From positions 393,163-457,162 of the forward strand of contig QZCP01000556.1 of NCBI GenBank assembly GCA_003956705.1: DNA of 64,000 nucleotides, written 5' to 3'. The position numbers were made by a program, and so were the translations under genes. The DNA is from Brevipalpus yothersi. Lineage: Eukaryota > Arthropoda > Arachnida > Trombidiformes > Tenuipalpidae. The notes under the pieces were generated by a model. The model was not told the DNA's origin. It searched no databases and was given only the letters and a program-made list of their open reading frames with translations. Position 1 is the stretch's first letter. Each line of letters begins with the position of its first letter. Positions 1 through 14,939 of this stretch are shown here, piece by piece.

Positions 1-2190
<2,190 letters not shown>

Positions 2191-3193
2191 CTATTGGCGT
2201 TAATAGGAAAAAATTACAATATGATATGAAAGTTAACCAACTTAATAAGGACTTATAATGGTTCGAAATTCTAAAACCAGTCCTACTTTGATTACACCGA
2301 GTCACTTTACTAGAATAAATGGACATTGATTGGGAACATCTGGCGGTAGATGATAATTTTGGTATTGATGATGATTTTTCATCATTATTGGTTGATCTGT
2401 TGTTAATTGTTGATACTGTCTTTCCTGGTGATCCATTGGCGGAGAAGGAAGCAGATGATGACAAGCTGGAAAAAGAATCGGATGCTGATGCAGATGACAA
2501 GGAAGATGATGAACATGGATTGATAATTGATGCGGTGGATAGACATTGGAGATTTGAGGATGTAGATGATGTGTAGGAGAAGGTTGATGATGAGAATGAT
2601 GTCGATGATGGTGACGATGATGATAATAAGAATGAACTATTATTATTTGATTTACATTCATGATCCGCACTGGGTTCGCATTGATTGATTGTTAATGGTG
2701 ATGATGATCGTTGGCTAGTTGTCTGATTGTCATCAGTTTCCTCATAACACAAGATATCTTGCGAATCACTATTCTTTCTTCGACGTTTTCGACAATATTT
2801 TGAATGACGCTTAAATGAGAACATCATATCATCTTCATCATCGTTTACCACATTTAAATTGTTTTTCTCATCCATTTGAGTATAAAATTTTGATGATGAA
2901 TATTTATCATCGATTAATTGATTGTCTGCCACACGAATACTACTACCTCTATAACTACTATCATTTCTACTGTTATCTTCATCATGGACAACATTGGATA
3001 CTTGATTGGATTTCATTATCCTAATCATTGATCTGATTGCCGGTGTTGTTGTATCACAACAAATAGAATGATCATCACCATTTGAATCTAGTTCAAGTTG
3101 ACCATCACTTGTAATAATACTATTATTATAATCAAAGTCACTATCGGTATGTTGTTCCGTTGTCGTGGAATGGAGAGATGAGGACAAGATCAT
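2191..3193 (-). CDS. Ser/Asp/Asn-rich protein, probable first coding exon (incomplete)
   Basis: Open frame from the ATG at 3193 to a strong splice donor (G|GTAAGT) after 2191, giving about 334 residues and ending in codon phase 1. Composition is dominated by Ser, Asn and Asp. There is a basic patch (KYCRKRRRKNSD) near residue 130 that looks like a nuclear localisation signal, and long serine runs follow. The family was not recognised. The last 30 or so codons are hydrophobic and may instead be intron read-through, in which case the true donor lies earlier. No convincing downstream exon was found between 1300 and 2190. The length of the open frame is partly a product of TCA/TCT repeats, so it could be non-coding. 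Confidence 0.4.
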
Positions 3194-3448
3194 GATGTAA
3201 AAGTGATACCTCCACACGAACACACGAAATGAACCGAAAAAAAAGTACCCAAAAAAAGTGGTGAAGGCAAGTAGAAAAAACTTTATCAAACAATAAAAAC
3301 GGTATGGGCTAAGGGGCTAAGGCAACGTCCGATAGTCGCGCGAGTCACACACACACAGGATTAGACCGAACGCGAATATATCAGACACAAGTTCGTCACT
3401 TGGCTTCCATACCAATACTGAGCTCCAAAAATGAGAGAGAGACGCTCA

Positions 3449-3449
3449 A

Positions 3450-3485
<36 letters not shown>

Positions 3486-3568
3486 TCACCTTGCACGCAG
3501 TCTCTCTCTCTCTCTCTCTCTCTTGTCAATCGCTCGCCTTCCGGCCTTGCCGTCCGATACATTGGAGC

Positions 3569-3622
<54 letters not shown>

Positions 3623-3802
3623 TTTTCATTTCACGAGCCACAAGCCGAAACACATAGAGAAAAGAGACAGCTGAAGAAATCGGAGGGCCAAAATTTTGGC
3701 CAAATCATTGATCGAGTAGAGAGAGAGAGAGAGAGAGGAAGAAAGAGAGAAAAGCAAAAGGTTCCACATTTGCTGAACGCGCTTTCAATTGCCCGGCTTG
3801 AT

Positions 3803-3871
<69 letters not shown>
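3449..3871. repeat. Cluster of opposed GA and TC microsatellites
   Basis: (GA)n at about 3449-3484, (TC)n at about 3501-3524 and 3570-3620, then (GA)n at about 3718-3736 and 3805-3871. GA and TC tracts on the same strand are complementary, so long hairpins or triplexes are possible. Overlapping open frames here (for example 3431-3925) are translations of the repeat and are not genes. Confidence 0.95.
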
Positions 3872-3874
<3 letters not shown>

Positions 3875-4308
3875 CTGCTCGTTTTTCGGTGTATAGCCTG
3901 TGTGAGGGTATTTCCGAATGACTAGGAAAAATGCCCCGAAATCGCTGCTTCACGCCGCTGGTCCTCATCCCACATTCCGATCTGAGGTCATCATTCGTAT
4001 GCCGAGGAAACGAAACAAATCCGACAAGAGAACCAGCGGTAGTTGTATTAGTGGTAGTAGTAGTCGTGTCCAAAAGAGAGCAAGCGATGAACAGAATAGA
4101 ATCGGAAATATTGAGAAAGTAGCTCATTTGTTGAAGGTCTTCAAGAGTCACTTGTTAAGAGAGGAGCAGAAAAAAATGTCTAACAATATGTGTATATAAA
4201 TGACAAAAGCCTTCCTGAGCGAGAGAAAAAAATGAAACAAACGTTTGTACTGGCAATAGAAATAGAGAGAGAGTGAATGTTCTCTCTGGAAGTGTTTGTG
4301 GTCTATGA

Positions 4309-4801
4309 TCACCATTTTAGATTAATTTTTCGCCTTCTTGTGGTACCATATCGATAAGGTGTGATTGAGTATGATCTATGAGGTCTACGAGTTGATGATG
4401 GAAAAAATGTACGATCAAAGGAAGATGTTGATCGAGGTGGTGAAGGTGGAGGAGGTGGAGGAAGCGGAGGCGGAAGTGATGATGGTATGGATGATGATTT
4501 AGATGGTATCGGTGGCCCATCATCAGCCGGCAATTTAACATAGTAGCCCCATGGAGCATAAGATTTGCCCTTCACTTCTCGATTGGGTCCTCGATAAACT
4601 TTGATACTTAAATTGCCAACAGGTTGAGAAATTGTCCCATTGATTTGAAAAATATGGACCAATAGAAGTGTTTGAAACCAAAGTTGATGCCAGGAGAAGA
4701 TAATCTTTGAAATTTTCTGATGAATCTGGTGTGAAAAGAAGAAAACGTTTGTGTTACACAAGTGATCAAAAAATGATAAAATGATTGATACTCACTTTCA
4801 T
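4309..4801 (-). CDS. Small secreted proline-rich protein
   Basis: Two-exon model: a 6-nucleotide first coding exon (4796-4801, Met-Lys, donor GTGAGT) joined in phase 0 to 4309-4725 (acceptor ACACCAG), 140 residues. After Met-Lys the chain has a hydrophobic stretch (about residues 9-30, including FQTLLLVHIF) that reads as a signal peptide. A short conserved-looking segment (LSIKVYRGPNREVKGK) follows, then a run PPPLPPPPPPSPPR and a basic C-terminal tail rich in Arg, Ser and Tyr. No family was recognised. The proline tract and Tyr/Arg-rich tail suggest an extracellular matrix or cuticle-type role, but that is inference. The in-phase signal-peptide splice is the main argument that it is real. 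Confidence 0.55.
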
Positions 4802-4829
4802 TATCTAATCCGTTGCTTTATCTTTCATG

Positions 4830-5816
4830 AGATGAACCAAGATTTGATAAAACTGAAGGTAACGATAAGGTGTATTAATTCATCGTAAAAGAACGTTATT
4901 ATCGTCATGAATCTGTATCGATGGAAAGTGTAACTCTTCATCAAAATGATCGGCAAGTGTTGGACAAGAATACAGATGATCATTTCGAGAAGGAAACGTA
5001 TCACCTGAATCCTGAATTGAACTCTCTCATTTTTATTTTGTTCCTTTTTTTCTATCAAGTCAACTCTTTTTTTTTGTCCACTACAAAATAAGGTGTAGAG
5101 ATCATGATCTCAATAAGATATCCAAAAATATAACCAACATTTACCCAAAACATATAGAAAAAAATGTTTATCTAACAGCTCATGGAGAAAAGACGTGAAG
5201 AAAAAAAAAGCTCGATGAAAAAGAAGAAGAAGAAGAAACCAATTCAATATTCCAATTTTATATCCTGAAAAGATCAAAACTATACGATCAGTGAACTATC
5301 GTTCAATCTTGATTTTTAGACATTATTATAACGGTCATTTACCGTTCATCCAGCCTCATATTCACCAATCTTGAACTGAATAAAAGCATTTGCCCTATTG
5401 CATCATAATTTTATAAATAAATAAAAATTTTTCTTAAGATCACAAGAAAAAATGTTCATGCAACCTCAAAAGAAAATATTTTCTTCCCACCTCTGAACAT
5501 GATAATATATTCATCATCATGATCGTGGTGAAACCAAAATCGAAACTATCCAAGGAATTATGGAAACTGGTTTCTCAAACCAAGTAACCAGAAAAGAGAG
5601 AGAAAGAGAAAGAGAGAGAGAGACATGTCTATGGAAAGAGAGAGCATGTTTATCAGAGGATTTAAACCTTGTTGCTATCATCAAGTGTTATTCAGCAAGC
5701 AAATTATCTTCGATTAGTGATCACATTTGATTATGTGTGTGTGTGTTAGTGTTCTAAAATCAAATTAGATAGTAACGAAATTGATTTACAGTTTTTGTCT
5801 TTTAGAGTAGGAAAAG
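4830..5816. other. Intergenic AT-rich sequence upstream of the dehydrogenase gene
   Basis: No coding signal was recognised. It contains a (GA)n-rich stretch near 5593-5622 and (GT)n near 5734-5746. It must include the promoter and 5' UTR of the plus-strand gene that starts at 5817, but no defined element could be pointed to. Confidence 0.5.
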
Positions 5817-7639
5817 ATGATTCTCAAGGCAATTAGAGCATGTAATCAACATTCTAAACACTTATCGAGGTGTCTCAATAATCATGGCTTAACACGATTC
5901 TCGTCCACGACGACAAAATTGTTCATCAATGGTCAATTTGTGGAATCTAAAACCGATAAATGGCTTGATCTACACAATCCGGTGAGTGTGTATTTCAACA
6001 ATATTCATCATTTTGAACGGTTGAAATGCTCAATATCGAGTGTGAAAATCAGCTGATTATGACTATTAAACATTCTCGGAGTCCAAAATTTTTCCATTCT
6101 ACTTTCAATGACACCGAGATCAATTGATTCAATTCTTTACACACAGGCCACAAATGAAGTCATCTCGAAAGTACCACTCTGTACTAGTCATGAGATGGAA
6201 GATGCAGTTTCAGCAGCTAAAAATGCCTTCAAATCATGGTCCGAAACAACTTTGCTCACAAGACAACAAATGATGTTCAAGTATCAAAATTTGGTCAAGA
6301 ATAACATGGTGAATGATCCTGAAATGCATATAAATTTGATTTAATAACTCATCCACTTACCTTTTCGTTACCTTTTGATCAGAAAAAATTAGCTCAATGT
6401 GTAACCGAAGAGCAAGGTAAAACTCTGGCTGATGCTGAAGGTGATGTCTTCCGTGGATTACAAATGATCGAGGTTGCCTGTGCAGCTCCATCATTGCTGA
6501 TGGGTCAAAGTTTCCAATCAGTTGCCAAAGACATGGACACCATAAGCTATCGAACACCTTTGGGTGTTTGTGCTGGTATCACACCATTCAATTTTCCTGC
6601 CATGATACCTCTGTGGATGTTCCCATTGGCAATAGTGGCTGGTAACACTTTTGTCATCAAACCTTCCGAAAGAATTCCTCAAACCTGCATGATGCTCATG
6701 GATCTACTGAACGAAGCTGGTGTACCACCAGGAGTGGTCAATGTTTTCCACGGACAACATGATGCCGTCAATTTTATCTGTGATCATCCAGCAATCAGAG
6801 CTATCTCATTTGTTGGCGCTGATACAGCAGGTAAACATATCTATGCACGAGGAGCTGCCAATGGAAAGCGAGTACAGAGCAATATGGGTGCCAAAAATCA
6901 TGGTGTTGTTATGCCTGATGCCAATAAGGAAGATACTCTCAATCAACTGATCGGTGCTGGCTTCGGTGCTGCTGGCCAGCGATGTATGGCATTGAGTACG
7001 GTCATTTTTGTTGGTGAATCCAAAAATTGGATTCCCGAGCTGGTGCCGAGAGCAAATAAATTGAAAGTAAACGCTGGACATATTCCGGGAACCGATATTG
7101 GTCCAGTGATATCTCCACAAGCTAAACAAAAGATATGTGATCTGGTTGAAAGTGGAGTCAAAGAGGGTGCAAAGTTGGTTCTAGATGGACGAGGTATAAA
7201 AGTTCCCGGTTATGATAAGGGTAACTTTGTCGGTCCAACCATATTGACTGATGTCAAAACCAATATGAAATGCTATAAGGAGGAAATATTTGGACCTGTT
7301 CTGATTGTTTTGACAGCTGATACTCTTGATGAAGCAATTGATATGGTTAATTCTAATCCATATGGTAATGGTACGGCAATATTTACGCGAAATGGATCGA
7401 CTGCAAGAAGATTTGTCAATGAGATAGACGTTGGACAAGTAGGTGTTAATGTACCCATCCCGGTGCCGTTGTCAGTCTTCTCATTCACTGGAACTAGAGG
7501 ATCTTTTCGAGGTGAAAATCATTTCATGGGTGAAATGGGACTCCACTTCTATACCGAAACAAAGACAATCACCCAGCTATGGCGAAAATCTGATGCCACT
7601 GGGCTGGAAGCTTCTACCTCAATGCCCGTGATGAAATAA
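5817..7639 (+). CDS. ALDH6A1: Methylmalonate-semialdehyde dehydrogenase (acylating), mitochondrial
   Basis: Three exons, all joined in phase 0: 5817-5981, 6147-6308 and 6383-7639; 527 residues, close to animal ALDH6A1 (about 535). The enzyme converts methylmalonate semialdehyde (valine and thymine breakdown) and malonate semialdehyde to propionyl-CoA or acetyl-CoA with NAD and CoA. The N-terminus (MILKAIRACNQHSKHLSRCL) is basic and fits a mitochondrial presequence. Family hallmarks are EEQGKTLADAEGDVFRGLQ, the NAD-fold segment GITPFNFPAMIPLW, and the catalytic cysteine in GFGAAGQRCMALS at about residue 310. Near the C-terminus, VGVNVPIPVPLSVFSFTG is the standard family end. A poly(A) signal AATAAA lies at 7735-7740. 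The gene converges on the helicase gene downstream. Confidence 0.96.
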
Positions 7640-7734
7640 TCAGTTGATTCACCAAACATCGATGGTGTGTATGTGTTACTCATTTTATCACAAACTTTAA
7701 TGACTTTTTGAAATGATGGTTGAGCTTGTTTTCC

Positions 7735-7740
7735 AATAAA
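7735..7740 (+). terminator. Poly(A) signal AATAAA of the ALDH6A1 gene
   Basis: Canonical AATAAA lies 96 bases after the ALDH6A1 stop codon. It is only 26 bases short of the stop codon of the convergent helicase gene at 7766. Confidence 0.7.
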
Positions 7741-7765
7741 GTGTAATTTTTTCGATAAAAAATCT

Positions 7766-9571
7766 TCATTCACTTGGAGCATCCATTTTTCTTCTCTTGT
7801 TCTTTTTGGAATTCTTTGATGATGGTGACGATGAAGTGGCGATTCCTTTCCATGGAACAGATTTTTTGAATGACTCCAATCTTTTTTCGCTAGACTTTAC
7901 ATTCTTCCTCAGTTTTTTGAGGGCATTCCTGATCTCAATTTTTATATTTTTCAATTTATTTTCAGCTATTCTAAATTTTTTAACTCTTTCAATTATTTCA
8001 TCTCGAGCATGAACTTTTCTCAGTGTCACATTGAAAGTTCGAATTTCATTTTTCGTCAAAATGGTGACAGCAGTGCCTTTCTGGCCAGCACGAGCAGTTC
8101 TGCCGATTCGATGAACATATTGCACCTCATTATAGGGAACATCGTAAGAGATAACATATTCAATGCCACTAATATCAATTCCTCTGGTCATTATGTCGGT
8201 AGCTATGATGAGATCAAAGTTACCTTCGCGAAATTTTTTCAAAACAATATCACGTTCTTTGTCTTTAAGACTGGATGAAAATTCAAATACTCTGAGATCA
8301 GGAATGTTGCTCATCAATTTGAATAATAATCTACTACGCATCAGTGTTCGTGTGAAACACAGAACATGCTTATACCCCAGCTTTTGCATCATATACCACA
8401 GGATGGCTGATTTATTTTCCTCTGTGGTGACAACGAATTTTTCCTCCAATTCTCTCGGGATGAGATCTTTGGATAGAACTTGAGTCAGAGACGAATCTTC
8501 AAGATGCTGTTGATTTTGAAGATCGGCAGCCATAAATAGAATAGGTTGAAAAAGGTTGAGAGTGTGAAGATTGTCTATATCTCGAGAAAGAGTTGCCGAA
8601 AATAGAAGCTTGATATAAGGCGGCTTTCTGTTGGTATAAGTGTTCTGATTGCAACCAGAAACACATGATATTGGAAATCGATCACCAAAGGTGTCATCAA
8701 TATCGCAAGGACAAAAACATGGAGCACTACGGCCATATACAGCATTATCAATTTCTCGGAGCCAATTGTATTCCACCTCAAAGTCCATTATACGATCCAC
8801 TTCGTCCAATATCAAATATTTTAAGTGTGTCAAATCGAAACCAAAACAATTGTGGATAAGATCTATCAAACGGCTTGGTGTTGTCACAAGTATATCCACA
8901 AGAGATTGATATTCTCCAGTTTGATCATCTTTTTTCACCAAAAGTTCCATATCATGATTCAAAGATCGATGACCAATGGATATGCCAACCCGTAAATTTG
9001 TTCCCTCACTAAAATCTCGAAAAACTTTGTACACCTGTAAGGCCAAATCTCGTACAGGTAAGATTACAATTGCCCGAATCTCAGTTTTAACTCGATGCAT
9101 CAATTGTTGAACAACAGGTAAAACGAAGGCTAACGTTTTGCCGGACCCAGTTGGTGATGCTACACAAATGTCTCTGGCCCGAACATGATTGTGTGAGGTG
9201 AATGATGATAAAATGAGTGGAACCACATGTCTTTGGACAGGGAAAAGTTTTGTGATACCCTTTTCTCGGCTCAACTTGATGAGAGATGAATTGAGGATGC
9301 CTTCAAAAGCTTCGATACTGTAATCACTATTATTCTCATTTGATTTGATGTCTTTCGTAAAATATACCGGATTCTGAATCCATCTTGGAAGTGGACCTTG
9401 TAACCGTCTTCTAGTTGGCTTTTTAACTTTACCAATCACTTGGAAAGCAGGCTCTTCAGTTGACACTCGCTCATCCTAAATCAACACAATCGATTGATCA
9501 TGAGACTAATGTTGTGTACAGAATACATTTCAACAAATCATAACAACACTTACCTGTCCATTGTCACTCAT
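7766..9571 (-). CDS. DDX51: DEAD-box ATP-dependent RNA helicase, DDX51/Dbp6-like
   Basis: Exon 1 is 18 nucleotides (9554-9571, MSDNGQ, donor GTAAGT). Exon 2 is 7766-9475 and enters in phase 0 as DERVSTEEPAF; 575 residues in total. The start 'LPRWIQNP' and 'LFPVQRHVVPLIL' match the DDX51/Dbp6 branch, which acts in 60S ribosomal subunit assembly in the nucleolus. Visible motifs: Walker A SPTGSGKT (about 113-120), motif II as DEVD (about 230-233) instead of DEAD, SAT in LLFSATLSRD, TRGIDISGIEYVISYD, and motif VI HRIGRTARAG. The C-terminus is Lys-rich (KKNKRRK), typical of nucleolar helicases. A possible minus-strand ATTAAA poly(A) signal at 7696-7701 lies inside the 3' UTR region of the neighbouring dehydrogenase gene. 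Confidence 0.93.
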
Positions 9572-9575
9572 TGTA

Positions 9576-10085
9576 GTCACACTACTAAAGCACCATGAGT
9601 TCAAGGATAGGCTACCAAATCTTATGATATCAATCAACTCATTTGATCAAAAATATTGGATAGAAAATATCAATTTTAATTTAAAGTTCCACAATAATAA
9701 ACCATGCTTAAGGGTTTATGTTTACCATGTGATTGAAGCCGCACACATTAAACTGACTTCTCCCGAAGTCACAATAACATAGAGGGGGCTATTATGACTT
9801 CTTATGGCGCCAAATTCAAAAATCGAATTTTCGAGAAGAACATGGAGTTTATTCGTCACGAGTAGTGAAGATAAAATGAACATGGAATCCTTTAATCACT
9901 TTTTCTCCAACAAATCAATCCACTGTACAGGTATTTACTTTTTTGAGAGGACAAATGAGCGTTAAATTGTCAGAGAGTGAATTCATTCAATGTGCACTCA
10001 TTTGCAAGCTTCACACAATTAGATGCGGATGCATATCATTAGAAATGAATATGGTATGAGACTGATAATGAATTTTCGATAAAAT
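9576..10085. other. Intergenic region between the DDX51 start and the KDM2 end
   Basis: About 510 bases with no supported gene. It holds the promoter side of the helicase gene and the 3' UTR of KDM2. A short plus-strand open frame at 9561-9782 overlaps the helicase first exon antisense and has no protein-like features. Confidence 0.5.
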
Positions 10086-13000
10086 TTAACGTCTACGATG
10101 CTTACTGGGTGGCTTTGGAGGTCTCCTCTTGAAGATCTTTTCTTTTCCTTCCATCACCAATCCTGTGGTAGTGATGAACCTGTCGCAGGCCTTCTCAGAA
10201 ACTTGTGTACAGTGTCTCATATCTAGATGAGTGAGATGAGGACATTTTCTGAGTGCTTCGAAACTCGCATTCGATATGTTCGGACAAGAGGAAAGACTTA
10301 ACCAAATTAGCTTAGATGCTTTTGCTGTAGCGAGAAACCCTATGCCCATATCAGTTATCTTGGGACAATTACTGAGATCAACTTTGGTCAAAAGAGGTAG
10401 ATTATTAGATAAAAGACGGATTGAGACGTCAGTTATATCGGCTCCCGCAAGACTAACTTCCGTCAGGTGTTTGAGTCGTGTTTTTGTTTCAAGAAGACCT
10501 GGACGTAGATCAGGAGGAGGGGCCAGTAAATCCTTCACTAAAGTATCGGTCACTGAATCGACCCAAGACAGATCAAGCTTCTTAAGAAATGGACAATTAC
10601 AAGAGCAGAGAGCTGTTAAAGTTGCTGCCGGACAGCCGGTAAGAGTGAGAGATTGGAGTTGGGGAAGACGAGGGATGAGCCATGATAACTGTTTTTTTGA
10701 AATATTGGTCCAACCTAGGTTGAGATGGAGAGGTTGCCGTCGAACAATACCGAGTAAGACATAGTATGTGATACGTTTACGGGTAAGATCTAAATTTTTC
10801 CATAAAATTGGATCAACTGACCAAGTGTTCCATTTTCGACAAACTCGCATACAATTGAGAAGATCCGATTTCGATAAGAATCGGAAAACGGGTAAAATCA
10901 CATCCCGCATCAAGACTAGATCATTGTCAATTTTTTGATTGAACTTACGAAGGAATTTCTTTTTAGCTTTTTCTCTTTCGCTTTCCTCTTCACTCTCGTC
11001 TTCTTCCTCAGTATCATCTTCCTCAGTTGAAGATAGATCCTCCGGAAGAGGAGCAGGTCGAACCACATACTTAGGACGAGCGATATTTTGAGTTGCTTCT
11101 GGAGGTTGATCTAGCTTCTCGGACTGTCTCTTCCCAACATCTTCCTCCAAATCATTATTATCCTCTGGATAATCGTCGAAAATATTGTCGGTATCTTCAT
11201 CTGTTTCCTCATCGAACATACTTTCGTCGAAAGTAGTTCCATTATTCATGGTTACTTCAGACTTTTGGTCCATAGGCTCTTCTTTTTCCATTTTGACTTT
11301 GCCTGGTGATTTTTTGTTTGTACTCGAGTTGGCATTCGTTGATGAACAGCTGAGAGGAGATTCACTTGTATTGCTTGTTTGTACTGAAGGCACAGGACTT
11401 GATGTTGAATTATTCGGCTTGATGAATGATTTTTTCCCTGTCACAGACCCAAAACCATTAACTCTACCCATTTCAGAACTTTTCTTCAAGCCTTTCAGAC
11501 TTTTGAACAACCTTTCTCTTGATGTTACCGCTGACTTTTTGGTTCGAGTGGATTTGGAGGAATCATTCGAAAGAACAGGCGATTTGCTAACTTTGTTTGC
11601 ATTTGGCGAACCTTTCTTGTTCACCTGCTCCTGTTTTTGTTTCTTTATAGCTTCTTGAAGCAAAGGAAACCTAGCACATGATCGAACGTGAGAATCACTT
11701 GACTTAGATGAACTAGATGGTTGTGATGAATTCGAGGCGTCTGACCTATTATTAATCGATTTGACTGGCTTTGAGAGATTTACAGTCTCACTCGAGTGCT
11801 CAGTTTCATCCTCGTTATCTTCATCTTCCATCTCTTCCTTTATCTTGGTATTACGAGTGCCTTTGTTTTTACTGTCTTTACGACCATCTAGACGAGCCTA
11901 TTCGGAATGTATTGATTATTAATGGTCAAAAGTTTGATATGACTTACCTTCTTGTTGATTGCTTCAGGGAGCGCGTCATCTGTATGAAAATCATAGACAT
12001 CTCGCTTGGCGGATGAGGTACCTTTGGAAGGTGAATTATTGTAACTATTATTATCATTATGATTATTGAGCACAGCAGGAGCAGCGGAAGCAGCAGATTT
12101 TACGGGAGTGATGGTAACAGCGTTATTGTTAGAGGTCATGGAATGGTTGATGATTGTGGTGTTAAGTCTAAAATTTGGATTCAAGCTCATGTTTTTCATA
12201 CTAGCCACGCACTTTGGACATTCCCAGCTATTAGGTAGCTCATCACTCATTACCCCATCAAAAACAATCTCCGGATTTTTCTCCTTAAGACATACAGGAT
12301 GCACAATTTCCCAACACTTTGAGCACTCAAGCAAACTTGATTGGGCCTCTGTGTCACCGATGGCGGGAGTCATTTTCTCCCAGCCATCGCGATTACAAAT
12401 TATACAACAAGCGGTATGGGGAAGGACAGGGGCAAGACATTGACGCGTTATGCAAGATTGCTTCATTCTACCGGGTCCTCCGAATTTTTTCATATCTTTG
12501 CAAAAATGACAATCTCCGCAATCAGCTCTTAGGCAAGCTGCACACTTTTTGCAACGCGTGCGGCGTCTACGGGCATTATCATTTGCGGCAGAATTTTTCA
12601 CATTCAGTAGTTGCATAAAATTTCTACCATCTTTTGCAATCGGATCAGCAGAAGCAAAAGCACATGTTTCAGTCTTACCTAACTCGACGGAGCCTGAAGA
12701 GGAATCCGCTGAAATGCTTTTACAATTCGGTAGAGGTGAAACCTCAGTTGTACTAGTTGATATAAATTTTGCTGGATTTGGTGATGATGATTCATATGAT
12801 GATGAAATCGGAGTGAAGCCCAGCGATACTCTATTTTGGGCTCCAACGCCCGTTGTGGCGATTAATTTAGCGAATGAATGAGGTATTTGATCGAAAGGCT
12901 TAGAAAGAGGTGTTATGCTGACGGAATATTGGTTTGATGACAATGGTCGTGTGGGTGGAGATTCTGAACGTCTGTTTTGATCATCGTTAGATGAATTGTT

Positions 13001-13990
13001 TGATGAGAAGGAGAGTGAAGATATGAATGAAGTTTTCTTAATTTGTCTCAATTGAGCGGTGACTGAGAGTCCACTTGAGGAACTGGATGATGGTGTGGTC
13101 GGGGGATTCGATGGTGTTGAGGAAGAATTATTCACAATAGATTGATGAGGATTGGATGATGTCGACTTCTCTTTCTTCCAAAACAAAATTGGCTTACCAG
13201 TGATGGCTAGGTTGTGGTCATCATTGCTATGCTCATCAATGAGCAACTTTGCGTCATTGAGTAAAGCTGTTGGGTCACGAATAAGGTCTGGAACAGATTT
13301 CTTATTTCCTGTTAGCCTTCCTAACCACATCACGATGGACTTGAGTCCTGTCAATTCGTAGGAAGTGAGGTGTACACGATTCTTGGTTGCGATGTTATTA
13401 TTAATTTCATCAAATCTGGAGAGATGACCACTGGTAGATGGATGATTATCAATCAGACCATCTTTTGTGGCATGATCTCCATCCAAAGTTGTCCCATCAT
13501 TCTTCACCTTGAGGTGTGATTTTCCAGTCAAACAATAAACATATCGTTGGAGAACATACCACAGCATCTCATGATAAAATGGGTAACGAAACTTGGCTGG
13601 AACTTTAGTTATATCTTCAACTTGCGCAATACGTAGCTGTTTCTCGATTGCAAAACTGTGCAGAAAATTCCCACCAAAGACCAGCGAATCCTCAGAGGTG
13701 TAGACCGCATGAACCCATCCAGTGGGAATGAAGAAAGTGAATCCATCATATAGATGAACGCGAGCACAATTATCAACTGTATCTCCGAAAAAAATATCTG
13801 CCTGCTTACCAGACAATACCCATTGCTCATACAGTTGAATATTCCGCTCGCTAGGAGGAATGAGCCAGAACACTTTGTGCCCTTTTAAAATATGATACCA
13901 GACAGAGGTTCCCCCGAAGTCTATGTGGAAATCGGTGTAGCAACCTTTGACGCTCATCAAACAGTACCTGGTTAAAGTAGAAAGTGATAC

Positions 13991-14022
<32 letters not shown>

Positions 14023-14939
14023 AAAGAGATTAAAACACACTCAATTTGCAAATTCTTTTTGAAATAAGTAGGGTCTAAGAAAATGAGAACAGCAAAAAAT
14101 TTTGTTCTAGACTAACTCACTTTTGAACTTTGGGGTATTTCATATCAGCGATTGAGTTACTAGACTCAGTTTGTTGGAGTTTCAAATGACGAGGCCATAT
14201 CCAATCAACCCAATCAACCTGACGGACAACTTTGGGAGATTCTACCAAAGTTTCCAATTTTGTGTGGCTGAATTCTAGGCTGATTACATTTAGTAGCTTT
14301 TCTCGCACAGGATTTTCATAATATTGGCACCATTCTTTCATAGTCATTTCCACATCCTTTTGAGTAGACACATCCATAACGTCCAGCACACGTCTACTTC
14401 CAACACAATGTTTAACATCACTGACGGAGAACGATGTATCTGGCACTTTGAGGCCAAGGCCAGTCTTATTCTTCACAACTATAGGACTATCAAAGCCATG
14501 CTCTTGGATATAACGCAAGTTGAATTCTGATGAAGAATTGTTGGAAAATGATAAATACGAACATTTCTATGCACACGATCACAGTGTTGAAAATTAACAC
14601 TCACCTTCGCCTCTCATTTCTCGAACAAATGTTTTACCCGTGTCAAATCGATCAGAGAGTAGCTTATCTTCTACGGAAAACTTACGGCAACCTTCGAGTT
14701 CTTCATCAACAAATTCTTCCGTATATCTTCTCTTTTCACGGGCTCTCTGTAGAGAGAAACACATAAAAAACGTACACAAACGTTTAGTAACATGAATAAT
14801 GAACACACACACACATACAAGAGAGAAACTAATTGATATTCTCCCACTTTTCCATGTGAAATTCAATTGACCATCTCTCATGAGAATAGCCGTTAAAATT
14901 GAAGAGATAAGAATGTGTACTTACCAGCTTGCGACCCAT
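10086..14939 (-). CDS. KDM2: Lysine-specific histone demethylase KDM2 (FBXL10/11 type)
   Basis: Five coding exons: 14925-14939 (MGRKL), 14605-14746, 14121-14526, 11948-13967 and 10086-11897. Frames join exactly and give 1464 residues, a usual size for KDM2A/B or fly Kdm2. The JmjC domain (about residues 150-330) removes methyl groups from H3K36 and H3K4 using Fe(II) and 2-oxoglutarate; ligands are His202 and Asp204 in YTDFHIDFGG and His274 in GWVHAVY. Next is a CXXC zinc finger (about 653-700; RCKKCAACLRADCGDC and the KFGG motif) that binds unmethylated CpG. A PHD finger follows (about 705-775, CCIICNRDGW), then an acidic, Ser-rich linker, an F-box (about 1185-1230) and leucine-rich repeats to the end. 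The protein would act in chromatin, targeted to CpG-rich DNA and linked to SCF or Polycomb-type complexes. A GA tract lies in the intron near 13991-14014. Confidence 0.96.
13991..14014. repeat. (GA)n microsatellite in a KDM2 intron
   Basis: Pure GA repeat lying between the third and fourth coding exons of KDM2. Confidence 0.95.

Noticed and set aside
3400..4151. Long open frames rich in Ser-Leu or Arg-Glu repeats
   Set aside because: They are translations of GA/TC microsatellites in several frames; length comes from the repeat and there is no other protein content.
10276..11658. Two plus-strand frames of about 160 codons
   Set aside because: They lie antisense to the KDM2 F-box/LRR exon and have no domain features.
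12066..13361. Several plus-strand frames
   Set aside because: Antisense to the KDM2 CXXC/PHD exon.
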